A stretch of DNA of 64,000 nt. Origin: Nocardioides halotolerans DSM 19273 (GTDB lineage: Bacteria > Actinomycetota > Actinomycetes > Propionibacteriales > Nocardioidaceae). A program made the position numbers and the translations under genes. Position 1 is the stretch's first letter. Each line of letters opens with the position of its first letter. The stretch lies in assembly GCF_000422805.1 (NCBI RefSeq), contig NZ_AUGT01000023.1:62001-126000 (forward strand). The letters are read 5' to 3'. Positions 9,684-18,665 of the stretch are shown here, in pieces. The notes beneath the pieces are model-generated. The model did no database searches and was not told the origin of the DNA. It saw only the letters and a program-made list of their open reading frames with translations.

Positions 9684-10925
9684 TCACGTGCGTCGGTGGA
9701 AGGTGTACTTGCCGGTGGGGAGCTGGTCGAGGTGATATCGCTGGTCGTGGGCTTTGCTGTGGTGGCTGGGGCAGAGTGAGATGAGGTCGCGGAGGTTGGT
9801 CTTGCCGCCGTCGGTCCAGCGTGTTTGGTGGTGGGTGTGGGTCATGCCGGGTGGCCAGTCGCAGCCGTCGATCTCGCAGCCGCGGGCTTCGATGGTCTTC
9901 GCGATGCGCTGGGCCTCGGAGGCGAAGCGCTGCTTGCGGCCGAGGTCGAGGACGTGGGAGGTGCCGTCGAGGACGGCGGGGAGGACGCCGGCTTCGCAGG
10001 CGAGCCGGCGGGCGGCGCCGGGGGAGAGTCTTTGGCCGGTGTCGAGGTGGGCTGCTTGGAGGCGGCCTTCGAGGGTGTCGAGGGTCATCGTGACGACGAC
10101 GGTGGCGTTGAGGCCGCCGGCCTTCGGGAGATGGTTCTTGGGGTAGCGCTGGATGAGCTCGACGAGGGCCTGCCCGAGGCGTTGCGGGGTGGGCTTGCGC
10201 TCGCCGAGCGGTCCGTTGCTGGCTTGGTGCTTGGGGGCGGCGAGGGCGAGCAGGTGCTTCTTGAGCATGGCGCCGGTGAGGGTGTCGAGGGTGAAGCGGC
10301 CGTGGGTCTTGCCGTGGTCGTCGTCCCAGATCGTCAGGCGCGTGGCTGCGGCAGCGTCGCGTTCTTCTTTGTCCAGCAGTGCGGCTTCGTGGGCGTCGGC
10401 GGTCTCGGGGGAGGTGACTTCGAGGATCCGGCGGCCGAGGACCTTGAGGTGTTTGGCGTCGAACTCGCGTGCGTAGTCCAGGAGCCGTTGCTCGGCCTGG
10501 GCGGCGATGGCGGGGTCGAGGTCGTCGGGGAGGTCGGCGAGGGCGCGGAGGATGGCCTCGGCCTGCTCGACGTGGAGGCGGCCGTCGGCGAGCGCGGTCC
10601 GGGTCGCCTGGTGGTGCTCGAGGCCGTCGGCGAGCCGCATGGTGCGGTGGGCGTGGGTCTTCGTGGTGCGGGTGGTGGCGGCGTGCCAGGTCGCGGTCGA
10701 GGTCGCGCCCGTGTTGCCCGGGAGGTCGACGCGGGCGGCGTGGGCCAGGGTCCGTGCTTGCAGCTCGGCGACCTGGGCGGCCAGTGCGGCGAGGTCGTGC
10801 AGGGTGGTCGTGGTGTCCTCGGCGTTCATCGACCACACCGGTGTCTCTGCGACGGCGGTGAGTTGTTCGCGCGCGTCGGCCACGGCCCGGGTGACCGGGT
10901 GGGGGTGGTGGGCGAGCGCTGTCAT
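9684..10925 (-). CDS. DUF222 / HNH endonuclease domain protein
   Basis: A 413-residue protein starting at ATG 10925 (MTALAHHPHP). The N-terminal two thirds is the helical DUF222 (13E12 repeat) region and the C-terminus is an HNH nuclease domain with CEIDGCDWPPG, the HTHHQ histidines, GGKTNLRD and the closing CPSHHSKAH metal ligands. These genes occur in many copies in Nocardioides-like and mycobacterial genomes; their biological role is unsettled. The frame stays open upstream to 11159, but that extension consists of REP-like repeat sequence and is not included. A second, broken member lies at 23927-24731. Confidence 0.85.
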   Translation of the reverse strand: MTALAHHPHPVTRAVADAREQLTAVAETPVWSMNAEDTTTTLHDLAALAAQVAELQARTLAHAARVDLPGNTGATSTATWHAATTRTTKTHAHRTMRLADGLEHHQATRTALADGRLHVEQAEAILRALADLPDDLDPAIAAQAEQRLLDYAREFDAKHLKVLGRRILEVTSPETADAHEAALLDKEERDAAAATRLTIWDDDHGKTHGRFTLDTLTGAMLKKHLLALAAPKHQASNGPLGERKPTPQRLGQALVELIQRYPKNHLPKAGGLNATVVVTMTLDTLEGRLQAAHLDTGQRLSPGAARRLACEAGVLPAVLDGTSHVLDLGRKQRFASEAQRIAKTIEARGCEIDGCDWPPGMTHTHHQTRWTDGGKTNLRDLISLCPSHHSKAHDQRYHLDQLPTGKYTFHRRT

Positions 10926-11060
10926 GGCACCTATTCCAGCACTGACCACCGACACTCGCTGGGTGGCTCGGATCCCGTTGTGGACAAGGGGTTCCGGCGC
11001 TGTGGTTGTGGACGTGAAGTGGACGTTCGCCGGCGTCCGGGGGCGGCTGGGAGCGCACGC

Positions 11061-11621
11061 TGCGGTGATCTCGACAAGCTCGATCAGCGGTGGTGCAGCG
11101 GGTGCCCTGCTTGCGGTGGCTTCGAGGCTCGTCGCTAGCGCTCCTCGCACCTCAGCCACCGTGGGGCGGTGGTGCGGCGGGTGCCTTCGTTGCGGTGATC
11201 TCGACGAGCTCGATCAGCGGTGGTCCAGCGGGTGCCTTCGCTGCGGGGGCTTCGAGGCTCGTCGCCAGGGCTCCTCGCACCTCAGCCACCGTGGGCGCGG
11301 TCGCCGTACCGCCCCAGTGCCGGACCGCAGCCAGCCCGCCGGCGGCGACCCGATGGCCAGCCAAGCCTTTGCGCTCCGTCTGGTCCGTCAAGGACGCGGA
11401 GCGCTTCAGACTGCCTTGACGGACCAGGCGGAGCGCAGACACTCGGCGATCGGGTTGCCGCCCCCACGCAAGCGGGTGCCTTCGCTGCGGTGGCTTCGAG
11501 GCTCGTCGCTAGCGCTCCTCGCACCTCAGCCACCGTGGGGCGGTGGTCCAGCGGGTGCCTACCTTGCGGAGGCTTCGAGGAGGCTCGTCGCTAGCGCTCC
11601 TCGCACCTCAGCCACCGTGGG
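11061..11621. repeat. Cluster of four REP-like repeat copies
   Basis: Copies lie at 11061-11166, 11191-11295, 11471-11540 and 11550-11621. The shared core runs from a CGGTGGCTTCGAGG-like strand through CTCGTCGCTAGCGCTCCTCGCA to CCTCAGCCACCG. The outer strands are inverted repeats (for example 11114-11127 with 11150-11161) and the centre contains the palindrome CGCTAGCG, so each copy can fold into a hairpin. The first two copies also share an extra 5' part, GATCTCGACnAGCTCGATCAGCGG, and are 130 bases apart. Copy 2 has CCAGGG in place of TAGCGC at the centre. Similar hairpin repeats are common between genes in this bacterial group. Confidence 0.8.
11341..11462. repeat. Long imperfect inverted repeat inside the repeat cluster
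   Basis: The inner arms 11371-11393 and 11414-11436 are complementary over 23 bases with a single G-T wobble, around a 20-base loop. The outer arms 11341-11358 and 11445-11462 match at 16 of 18 positions. The whole can fold into one long hairpin of about 120 bases. It sits between REP copies 2 and 3 and has no coding capacity, so it looks like a MITE-like or retron-like palindromic insertion, or a very strong bidirectional terminator. No target-site duplication is obvious. Confidence 0.65.
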
Positions 11622-11672
11622 CCGCGCGTCGTACAGCAACGACCGCGCGGCCAGCGCCGCGCAGCACCCGAG

Positions 11673-14495
11673 TCAGCCCGCGTGGGTCAGGCGCTCGGAC
11701 CGGGCCAGGGGCAGGCGGACGGTGAAGGTGGAGCCCTGGAGGTGGGCGGACTGGACCTCGATCGTGCCGCCGTGGCCGGCGACGATCGCGGAGACGATGG
11801 AGAGGCCGAGGCCGGTGCCCTGGATCTGGCGGACCTGGGCGGTGGAGGAGCGGAAGAAGCGCTGGAACAGCTCGGCCTGCTCCTCCTCCGGGATGCCGAT
11901 GCCGGTGTCGCTGACCGTGATCACCGCGTGGTCGTCGACGACGGCGAGGCCGAAGCCGATGGTGCCGCCGTCCTCGGTGAACTTCACGGCGTTGGAGAGC
12001 AGGTTGATCATGACCCGCTCGAGCTGGGCGCGGTCGCCGAGGACCGGTACGGCGCCGGCGGGCCGGTCGACCGAGAATGCGAGGTGGCGGTTGTTGAGGA
12101 GCGGCCGGATGGCCTCCTCGATCGGGCCGATGGTCGTGGCGAGGTCGACGGCGTCGTGGCGCCAGTGGACGGTCTCCGCGTCGAGGCCGGAGAGCATGAG
12201 CAGGTCGTTGATCATCGAGATCAGGCGCTGGCCGTTGCGGTTGATGGTCTCGAGCAGCGGCACCTGTTCGGGCAGCGGCTCGACCACGGACCCGTCGGTC
12301 ATCATCTCGGTGTAGCCCACGATGCTCGTGACGGGCGTGCGGAGCTCGTGGGAGACCGTCGAGACGAACTCGTTCTTCGCCTGGTCGAGGGCGCGCAGCC
12401 GCTCGACGGCCGTGCGCTCCTTGTCGAGGGCCGCGATGAGCATCTCCTGGCTGTGCCGCTGCTCGGTCACGTCGCGGGCCACGCACAGGTAGCCGCTCTG
12501 CGCCGCGAACGCGTCCTGGGCGACCGACAGCGTCATCGACACCATCTGCTCGCCACCCGACCTGGTCAGCCACGTCCAGTCGCGCGCCCGCGTCTCGCCG
12601 TCACGACCGAGGCCGCGCACGAGGATGTCGAACGCCTCGTCGAGCGTGTCGGCGCCGGTGCGCTCGAGCAGCTCGGACGACTTGAGCAGCCGGTGGAACG
12701 GCTCGCCGACCAGCTCGCCCCGCTCGTAGCCGAGGAGGTGCTGGATGCCGGAGTTGGCCACCGAGATCCGCCCGGCGGTGTCGATGCCGACGATCGCGGT
12801 GGTGAGCGAGGCCTCCATGAGGTGGTTGACGAGGCCGGCGGTGGTCCGCTCGGCGGTGACGTCGATGCCGGTCATGACGGCGTACATCGGGTTGCCGACC
12901 TCGTCGCGGACGATGTTGGTGTTCCAGACGATGCGGAGCTTCTCGCCCGACTTGGTGAGCGAGTCCGACTCGCGCACGATCGGTACGCCGGAGCGGTTGG
13001 GCCACATGATCAGCGCCTCGACGTCGTCGGCGTCCGAGGGGGTGATGCCGGTGTCCCAGACCTTGCGGCCGAGCAACTCGTCCTCGCGGTAGCCGGTGAT
13101 CACCGACGTGGCCTGGTTGACCCGGACCACGATGCCCTCGACGTTCGTCACCATGATGATGCAGTTGGTGGTGTCGAGGGTCGCGTTGGTGAGCGTCTGC
13201 GCGGCCTCGAGGCCGTGCCGGGCGTCGTACTCCGCGGTGACGTCGAGCAGCTGCGCGGCGAAGAAGGGCTCGTCGCCGTTCTCGCCGAGGGAGGAGATCT
13301 GCAGCGTGACCTGACCGGACCGCGCGAAGGTGAGCGGGCCCTCCACGCGCCAGCCGTCGAGCGAGCCGTCGATGAGCTGGGGGAGCGCCTCGTGGTAGTC
13401 CGGCCCGACGTCCATCAACTCGCTGAGGCGCAGCCCGAGCAGTGCCTCCTCGCGACCGCCGAGGATGCCGAGGGCGGTCTCGTTGAGGTCGACGATCACC
13501 AGGTCGCGGCGGGTCTCGTCGGGCTCGAGGAAGGCCATGCCGACCAGCGACTCGGTGAAGTTGCGGCGGAACAGCTTGCCGTCGGCGGTGATCCGGTCGA
13601 GCAGCATCGTGTTGCGCTGCACGGCGAGGCCCAGCGGTACCACCAGCAGCGCGGCGCTCGCGAGGTAGCCCTGCGTCAGGGCGCCGCCGATCAGGGCGCT
13701 GACCCGGTCGGAGTCGACGGCGTCGCCGAACGGACCGATGCCCGCGGCGGTCTGCGAGGTCACCAGGATGCCGAGCAGCACGAGCTCGGCGCAGGCGACG
13801 CGGAGGTCGAAGCGCAGCGCTGCCCAGGTGAGGAACAGGACCGGCGCGAAGGTCAGCGTCGAGCTCGCGCCGGGCACGAACGTCGGGACGGCCGCCGCGG
13901 TGAGCAGCAGCATCTGCAGGAGCAGCTCGAGCCGGCGGCCGGTCCAGTGGTGCTCGGTGACGACGGCGAGCGGGAAGAGCAGCAGCACCGCGGCGACGTG
14001 CACGGCGAACGTCGTCGCGAGCGAGACGCCGAGCGGCTCGAGCGTGACGAGGCGCGAGGCGCTCGCGCCGCCCAGCGCGAGCAGGCCGCCGCTCATGACC
14101 GCGGCGGCCAGCAGCCGGACGAAGTCCTCCTGGTCGGCCAGCCGCGGGCGCCTCCGGCCGGCGTGGGTGACGAGCAGCGCGGCGACCACCATCGCGATCG
14201 CCTCGGCCACGGCGTGCGCGCCCGCCAGCCGCAGCCCCCGGCCCCCGAGGACGTCGCCGGAGAAGGTGGCCAGCGCGAGTAGCGGCCCCAGGGCCGTCCA
14301 GCGGCGCACGGGGTTGAGCGAGAGCACGATCAGGCCCAGCCCGGCCGACGGCCAGAACGTTGCGATGGCCTGGCCGTCGGGTGCGAGGCGCACCGCGACG
14401 GCACCCGCCGCGACGACCCCGGCCAGCAGGGCGTAGGTGGGTGCCCAGCCGAGGGGTCGTTCGGCGAGCGTGCTCACCCCTTCAGTCTCGGGCAC
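11673..14495 (-). CDS. MASE1-PAS sensor histidine kinase
   Basis: A 940-residue membrane-bound hybrid-free histidine kinase. Residues about 15-300 form the multi-helix MASE1 sensor. Three PAS-type segments follow (about 310-430, 435-555, 560-690), the second with GYREDELLGRKVWD. The HisKA box VSHELRTP places the phosphorylated His at 716, and the ATPase domain shows the N box NLLSNAVKF, DTGIGIP and GTGLGLSI. No response regulator gene is adjacent, so it is an orphan sensor whose partner is elsewhere. The start is a GTG, either 14495 or 14477 (VSTLAERP); the longer form is given. Ligand and output are unknown. Confidence 0.88.
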   Translation of the reverse strand: MPETEGVSTLAERPLGWAPTYALLAGVVAAGAVAVRLAPDGQAIATFWPSAGLGLIVLSLNPVRRWTALGPLLALATFSGDVLGGRGLRLAGAHAVAEAIAMVVAALLVTHAGRRRPRLADQEDFVRLLAAAVMSGGLLALGGASASRLVTLEPLGVSLATTFAVHVAAVLLLFPLAVVTEHHWTGRRLELLLQMLLLTAAAVPTFVPGASSTLTFAPVLFLTWAALRFDLRVACAELVLLGILVTSQTAAGIGPFGDAVDSDRVSALIGGALTQGYLASAALLVVPLGLAVQRNTMLLDRITADGKLFRRNFTESLVGMAFLEPDETRRDLVIVDLNETALGILGGREEALLGLRLSELMDVGPDYHEALPQLIDGSLDGWRVEGPLTFARSGQVTLQISSLGENGDEPFFAAQLLDVTAEYDARHGLEAAQTLTNATLDTTNCIIMVTNVEGIVVRVNQATSVITGYREDELLGRKVWDTGITPSDADDVEALIMWPNRSGVPIVRESDSLTKSGEKLRIVWNTNIVRDEVGNPMYAVMTGIDVTAERTTAGLVNHLMEASLTTAIVGIDTAGRISVANSGIQHLLGYERGELVGEPFHRLLKSSELLERTGADTLDEAFDILVRGLGRDGETRARDWTWLTRSGGEQMVSMTLSVAQDAFAAQSGYLCVARDVTEQRHSQEMLIAALDKERTAVERLRALDQAKNEFVSTVSHELRTPVTSIVGYTEMMTDGSVVEPLPEQVPLLETINRNGQRLISMINDLLMLSGLDAETVHWRHDAVDLATTIGPIEEAIRPLLNNRHLAFSVDRPAGAVPVLGDRAQLERVMINLLSNAVKFTEDGGTIGFGLAVVDDHAVITVSDTGIGIPEEEQAELFQRFFRSSTAQVRQIQGTGLGLSIVSAIVAGHGGTIEVQSAHLQGSTFTVRLPLARSERLTHAG

Positions 14496-14567
14496 CCCAC
14501 CTGTCCCGCGCTGGGTTTCGAGACGTCTGGAGGCGGCGCGTCACCGCCCCGATCTACGCTGGTCGCC

Positions 14568-15440
14568 ATGTTGGTCTCCGAGCGCATCGGCCAGTTCTTC
14601 GTGGACGCCGGCTCGGGGCGCGACCGGCTGGAGTACACCGAGTACGGCGCCGGCGATTGCTGGGTGGTCCTCCTCCACGGTCAGCTGATGCCGCGCAGGA
14701 TGCACCAGCCGCTCGCCCGGGCCCTCGCGGCCGAGGGCCTGCACGTGGTGACCCTCGACCTGCTGGGGCACGGCCGCTCCGACCGCCCGGCCGACCCGCT
14801 CGTCTACTCCATGACGGCCTTCGCCGAGCAGGTCGTGGCGCTGCTCGACCACCTCGGGGCCGACCAGGCGGTCGTCGGCGGCACGTCGCTCGGCGCCAAC
14901 GTGGGGCTGGAGGTGGCCGACCTGGCGCCCGAGCGGGTGCGCGGGCTGCTCATCGAGATGCCGGTGCTCGACAACGCCGTGGAGGCCGGCATCCTCGCCT
15001 TCGCGCCGCTCATGTTCGCCGCCCGCTTCCTGCCGTTCACCGTCGACGGGCTGCGCGCGCTCACCCGCCCGATCCCGCGGGGCGTCGTGCCGTTCTGGGC
15101 CGGCATCGGCCTCGACACGCTCGACCAGCGCTCCGAGTCGGTCGCAGCAGTGGTGCACGGGCTGTTCTTCGGGCGGATCGCGCCACCGTCGCGGCGGCGC
15201 AAGCAGATCGCCGCACCGGCGCTGGTCGTCGGACACCCGGCCGACCCGATCCACCCGGCCGCCGACGCCGCGATGCTCGCCGACGAGCTGCCGAACGCCC
15301 GGTTCGTGCGTGCCCGGAGCATCCTCGAGTGGCGGTTCTGGCCCGACCGGCTCAACGCCGAGGCCGCGAAGTTCGCCCTCGAGGTCTGGGAGGACGTCCC
15401 GGCGGCGACACGCTCCCGCGGGCGTCGTACGCCTCGCTGA
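14568..15440 (+). CDS. Alpha/beta hydrolase
   Basis: A 290-residue alpha/beta-hydrolase-fold protein. The oxyanion motif LLHGQ, the LLGHGRSDRPAD loop, and the nucleophile elbow GGTSLGAN (Ser near residue 107) are all present, with an Asp in VVGHPADPIHP and a late acid/base region. The C-terminal His is not in a canonical position, and WRFWPDRLN takes the place of the usual HxxP ending, so activity should not be assumed. It starts 72 bases from the divergent histidine kinase and ends 18 bases before recO, suggesting co-transcription with recO and uppS. Substrate unknown. Confidence 0.8.
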   Translation: MLVSERIGQFFVDAGSGRDRLEYTEYGAGDCWVVLLHGQLMPRRMHQPLARALAAEGLHVVTLDLLGHGRSDRPADPLVYSMTAFAEQVVALLDHLGADQAVVGGTSLGANVGLEVADLAPERVRGLLIEMPVLDNAVEAGILAFAPLMFAARFLPFTVDGLRALTRPIPRGVVPFWAGIGLDTLDQRSESVAAVVHGLFFGRIAPPSRRRKQIAAPALVVGHPADPIHPAADAAMLADELPNARFVRARSILEWRFWPDRLNAEAAKFALEVWEDVPAATRSRGRRTPR

Positions 15441-15458
15441 CCGAGGCACAATGGGCGG

Positions 15459-16199
15459 GTGCCTCTCTACCGCGACGAGGCGGTCGTGCTGCGCACCCAC
15501 AAGCTGGCCGAAGCTGACCGCATCATCACCCTGCTGACGCGGGAGCACGGTCGGGTGCGCGCGGTGGCCAAGGGCGTACGGCGGACCACGTCGAAGTTCG
15601 GCTCGCGGCTCGAGCCGTTCACCCACGTGGACGTGCAGCTCGCCGAGGGCCGCAACCTCGACACGATCACCCAGGCCGAGACCCACGACGCGTTCGCCGC
15701 CCAGCTCGGGGCCGACTACGAGCGTTACACGGCCGGCACCGTCATGCTCGAGACCGCCGAGCGGCTGGTCACCGAGGAGAAGGAGCCGTCCACCCAGCAG
15801 TTCCTGCTGCTGGTGGGCGGGCTGCGAGCGATGGTCGGCGGTGAGCGCCGGCCCGGCCAGGTCCTCGACTCCTACCTGCTGCGCTCGCTGGCCGTGGCCG
15901 GCTACGCGCCGTCGTTCCACGCCTGCGCCCGCTGCGGGACGCTGCCCCACGAGGGCGCCACGCACCGCTGGTTCAACCCGTCGTACGGCGGGATGCTCTG
16001 CACCACCTGCCGGGTCCCCGGCTCGGCCAGCCCGGCCGCGGAGACGATCACCCTGCTCGGCGCGCTCCTGGCCGGCGACTGGCCGGTCGTCCAGGCCAGC
16101 GATCCCCGCCACCTCAAGGAGGCCAGCGGCCTCGTCGCGGCGTTCCTGGCCTGGCACCTCGAGCGCGGGCTGCGCTCGCTGGCCTACGTCGAGCGCTGA
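15459..16199 (+). CDS. recO: DNA repair protein RecO
   Basis: A 246-residue RecO, which loads RecA onto single-stranded DNA together with RecR in recombinational repair. The OB-fold N-terminus reads EAVVLRTHKLAEADRI and VRAVAKGVRR, and the C-terminal helical domain carries a Cys4 zinc site CARCG ... CTTCR. The GTG start at 15459 is the first plausible one after the hydrolase gene stop (18 bases). uppS follows after 18 bases; recO-uppS order is common in actinobacteria. Confidence 0.95.
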   Translation: MPLYRDEAVVLRTHKLAEADRIITLLTREHGRVRAVAKGVRRTTSKFGSRLEPFTHVDVQLAEGRNLDTITQAETHDAFAAQLGADYERYTAGTVMLETAERLVTEEKEPSTQQFLLLVGGLRAMVGGERRPGQVLDSYLLRSLAVAGYAPSFHACARCGTLPHEGATHRWFNPSYGGMLCTTCRVPGSASPAAETITLLGALLAGDWPVVQASDPRHLKEASGLVAAFLAWHLERGLRSLAYVER

Positions 16200-16217
16200 T
16201 CTGCCACCCTGACCCCC

Positions 16218-16982
16218 GTGCCCCGCCCCGTCCGCCAGCCCACCCCGCACCCCTCGGGGGCCCGGCCGCCCGACCTGCCCCGCGACCAGGTGCCGCGGCA
16301 CGTCGCGATCGTCATGGACGGTAACGGCCGCTGGGCCAAGCAGCAGGGGCTCCCGCGGACCAAAGGCCACGAGGCGGGGGAGTCCTCGCTCTTCGACGTC
16401 GTCGAGGGCGCTATCGAGATCGGCGTGCGGGCGGTCTCGGCGTACGCCTTCTCGACCGAGAACTGGACCCGCTCGCCCGACGAGGTGCGCTTCCTCATGG
16501 GGTTCAACCGCGACGTCATCCGCCGGCGCCGCGACGAGATGCACGAGCTCGGCGTGAAGGTGCGCTGGGCGGGCCGCGCCCCGCGGCTGTGGCGGTCGGT
16601 GATCAAGGAGCTCAAGGTCGCCGAGGAGCTGACCCGCGACAACGACGTGCTGACGCTGACGATGTGCGTCAACTACGGCGGCCGGGCGGAGCTGGCCGAC
16701 ACCGTCCGCTCGATCGCGCGCGAGGTCGCTGCGGGGCGCCTCAACCCGGAGAAGATCGACGAGCGCACGGTCGCGCGCCACCTCTACGTCCCCGAGCAGG
16801 CCGAGGCCGACATGGTGTGGCGCACCTCGGGCGAGCAGCGGCTGTCGAACTTCATGCTCTGGCAGGCGGCGTACAGCGAGCTGGTCTTCACCGACGTGCT
16901 GTGGCCCGACGTCGACCGTCGCCACCTCTGGGCCGCCATCGAGACCTACGCCGCCCGCCACCGCCGCTACGGGAAAGCCTGA
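16218..16982 (+). CDS. uppS: Isoprenyl (undecaprenyl/polyprenyl) diphosphate synthase
   Basis: A 254-residue cis-prenyltransferase that extends allylic diphosphates with isopentenyl diphosphate to make the lipid carrier for cell-wall synthesis. The family signature HVAIVMDGNGRWA gives the catalytic Asp34; FSTENWTRS, and the C-terminal RTSGEQRLSNF with E-LxFTDVLWPD complete it. GTG start 18 bases after recO. A Pro-rich N-terminal extension of about 25 residues precedes the core, usual for actinobacterial forms. A perfect GC palindrome, CCCGCGCGCGCGGG, follows the stop at 16987-17000. Confidence 0.95.
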   Translation: MPRPVRQPTPHPSGARPPDLPRDQVPRHVAIVMDGNGRWAKQQGLPRTKGHEAGESSLFDVVEGAIEIGVRAVSAYAFSTENWTRSPDEVRFLMGFNRDVIRRRRDEMHELGVKVRWAGRAPRLWRSVIKELKVAEELTRDNDVLTLTMCVNYGGRAELADTVRSIAREVAAGRLNPEKIDERTVARHLYVPEQAEADMVWRTSGEQRLSNFMLWQAAYSELVFTDVLWPDVDRRHLWAAIETYAARHRRYGKA

Positions 16983-17022
16983 ACCGCCCGCGCGCGCGGG
17001 GTTGCTCTGCCACTGTTCATCT

Positions 17023-18654
17023 GTGAGAGCACGCCTGAGGGAGGAGCTCCGCCGCCTGTGGCTGGAGCCGCGTGACCCTCGGCTGCTCCAGCTGGGGTTC
17101 AGCGTGCTGTTCATGCTCGACATGGGGCTGCGGATCGCGGGCGACCTCGAGCTGCGGACCGGCCCGCTCATCGGGCTGGTGCTGGTGCCGACCGCCTGGG
17201 TCGTCGCGCTGGTGCTGCCCTGGACGCGCACCCCGGAGTGGTGCCGGCTCGCGCTGCTCGTGCTCGACATCGGCATCGTCGGGCTGAGCCGGCTCGACCC
17301 GCAGGGCGGGTCGGCGCTGCTGGTCGTCATCCCGGCGCTGTGGCTCGGCTTCGCCTACGGCAACCGCGGGGCGCTCATCACCGCCGTCGCGACCGTGCTG
17401 CTGGTGATGGTGCCGGGCGTGCTCTATATCGGCGCCACCGGCATCAACCTCTCCCGGTCGGTCACCACCACGGTCATCGCGGTGACGGTCTCGCTCGCGA
17501 TCGCCAACGTCATCCAGCGGGTGCGCGGGGGACAGGAGCTCATCGAGCTCCAGCGGCGGGTGGGCGAGGCGATCCTCGACACGGTGGACGTCGGGCTGAT
17601 CCTGCTCGACGGCGAGGGCCGCTACCTCACGATGAACCGGCGCCACCACGACTTCATGCGGCTCGCGTTCCCCCACGGGCACAGCGGGCAGGCCGGCCAG
17701 CTCGGCGCGGTCTACCACGAGGACGGCGAGACGCTGGTCCAGCACGAGGACATGCCGACGTTCCGGGCGACGCAGGGCGAGGAGTTCGACGACCAGCTGA
17801 TCTGGGTCGGCTCCGACCCGCTGACCCGGCGCGCGCTCTCGGTGTCCTCGCGCGTCGTGCGCGAGGAGAGCGGGCGCTTCGCCGGCGCCGCCCTCGCCTA
17901 CAAGGACGTCACCGACTTCATGCGCGCGCTGGAGGTCAAGGAGGAGTTCGTCGCGTCGGTCTCGCACGAGCTGCGCACCCCGCTCACCTCGATCCACGGC
18001 TTCACGAGCATCGTGCTCGAGCGCGACGACCTGCCCGAGGAGGTCGTCCACCAGCTCGGCGTCGTCAAGCGGAACGTCGACCGGCTCGACCGGCTCGTCG
18101 CCGACCTCCTCCAGACGGCCCAGGTCGAGCGCGGCCTCGTGCACCTCGACCGCGAGCGCACCGACGTCGCGGCGCTCGTCCGGCAGTCGATCGAGGCCGC
18201 CCGCCCGGCCATCGACCGCGCCGGGCTGAGCCTGTCCAGCAGCGTGCCCGACCACCTGGTCGTCATGGTCGACCCGCAGCGCTTCGCCCAGGTCGTCGAC
18301 AACCTGCTCTCGAACGCCGTCAAGTACACCCCGTCCGGCGGGCGCATCGAGGTCGACCTCTCGGTCGCCCACGAGCGCGTCGAGCTGGTCGTGCGCGACA
18401 CCGGCATCGGCATCAGCATGCGCGACCGCAGCCACGTCTTCAGCCGCTTCTTCCGGAGCCGGCACGCCTCGCAGCGATCGATCCAGGGCATCGGCCTCGG
18501 GCTCAGCATCACCAAGGCGATCGTCGACAGCCACGGCGGCCGCATCGAGGTCGAGAGCGAGGAGGGCCGTGGTTCGACGTTCCGCGTCCGCCTGCCGCTC
18601 GACGCCGCCGCGGAGCGCCGGGTCCCGGACCAGGAACCTGTCTCCGTCACCTGA
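17023..18654 (+). CDS. PAS sensor histidine kinase with multi-helix N-terminus
   Basis: A 543-residue sensor kinase starting at GTG 17023 (VRARLREEL). About six hydrophobic helices fill residues 20-165, followed by a PAS domain (about 180-295) and a HisKA/HATPase core. The H box VSHELRTPLTS gives His315; NLLSNAVKYTP, DTGIGIS and GIGLGLSI are the ATP-binding motifs. The kinase core resembles that of the MASE1 kinase at 11673-14495, especially the FRS...Q-Q-I/S-QG segment before the G2 box, so the two may be paralogues. No response regulator lies next to it. Signal unknown. Confidence 0.88.
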   Translation: MRARLREELRRLWLEPRDPRLLQLGFSVLFMLDMGLRIAGDLELRTGPLIGLVLVPTAWVVALVLPWTRTPEWCRLALLVLDIGIVGLSRLDPQGGSALLVVIPALWLGFAYGNRGALITAVATVLLVMVPGVLYIGATGINLSRSVTTTVIAVTVSLAIANVIQRVRGGQELIELQRRVGEAILDTVDVGLILLDGEGRYLTMNRRHHDFMRLAFPHGHSGQAGQLGAVYHEDGETLVQHEDMPTFRATQGEEFDDQLIWVGSDPLTRRALSVSSRVVREESGRFAGAALAYKDVTDFMRALEVKEEFVASVSHELRTPLTSIHGFTSIVLERDDLPEEVVHQLGVVKRNVDRLDRLVADLLQTAQVERGLVHLDRERTDVAALVRQSIEAARPAIDRAGLSLSSSVPDHLVVMVDPQRFAQVVDNLLSNAVKYTPSGGRIEVDLSVAHERVELVVRDTGIGISMRDRSHVFSRFFRSRHASQRSIQGIGLGLSITKAIVDSHGGRIEVESEEGRGSTFRVRLPLDAAAERRVPDQEPVSVT

Positions 18655-18665
18655 CGCCGCAACGG

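Larger units (their letters stand above)
10926..11672. other. Gene-free interval occupied by repeats
   Basis: About 750 bases between the HNH gene and the MASE1 histidine kinase contain no credible gene. Translations here are low-complexity readings through repeats. The content is four copies of a REP-like element and one long inverted repeat, described separately. The first 130 bases hold the upstream region of the HNH gene. Confidence 0.75.

Noticed and set aside
10926..11159. N-terminal extension of the HNH protein upstream of 10925
   Set aside because: The extra 78 residues are translated REP repeat (PPLIELVEIT and similar) and low-complexity sequence; the ATG at 10925 gives a normal family N-terminus.
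11061..11621. CRISPR array
   Set aside because: Copies are 70-105 bases, irregularly spaced, differ in content and lack unique spacers of constant length; no cas genes are nearby.
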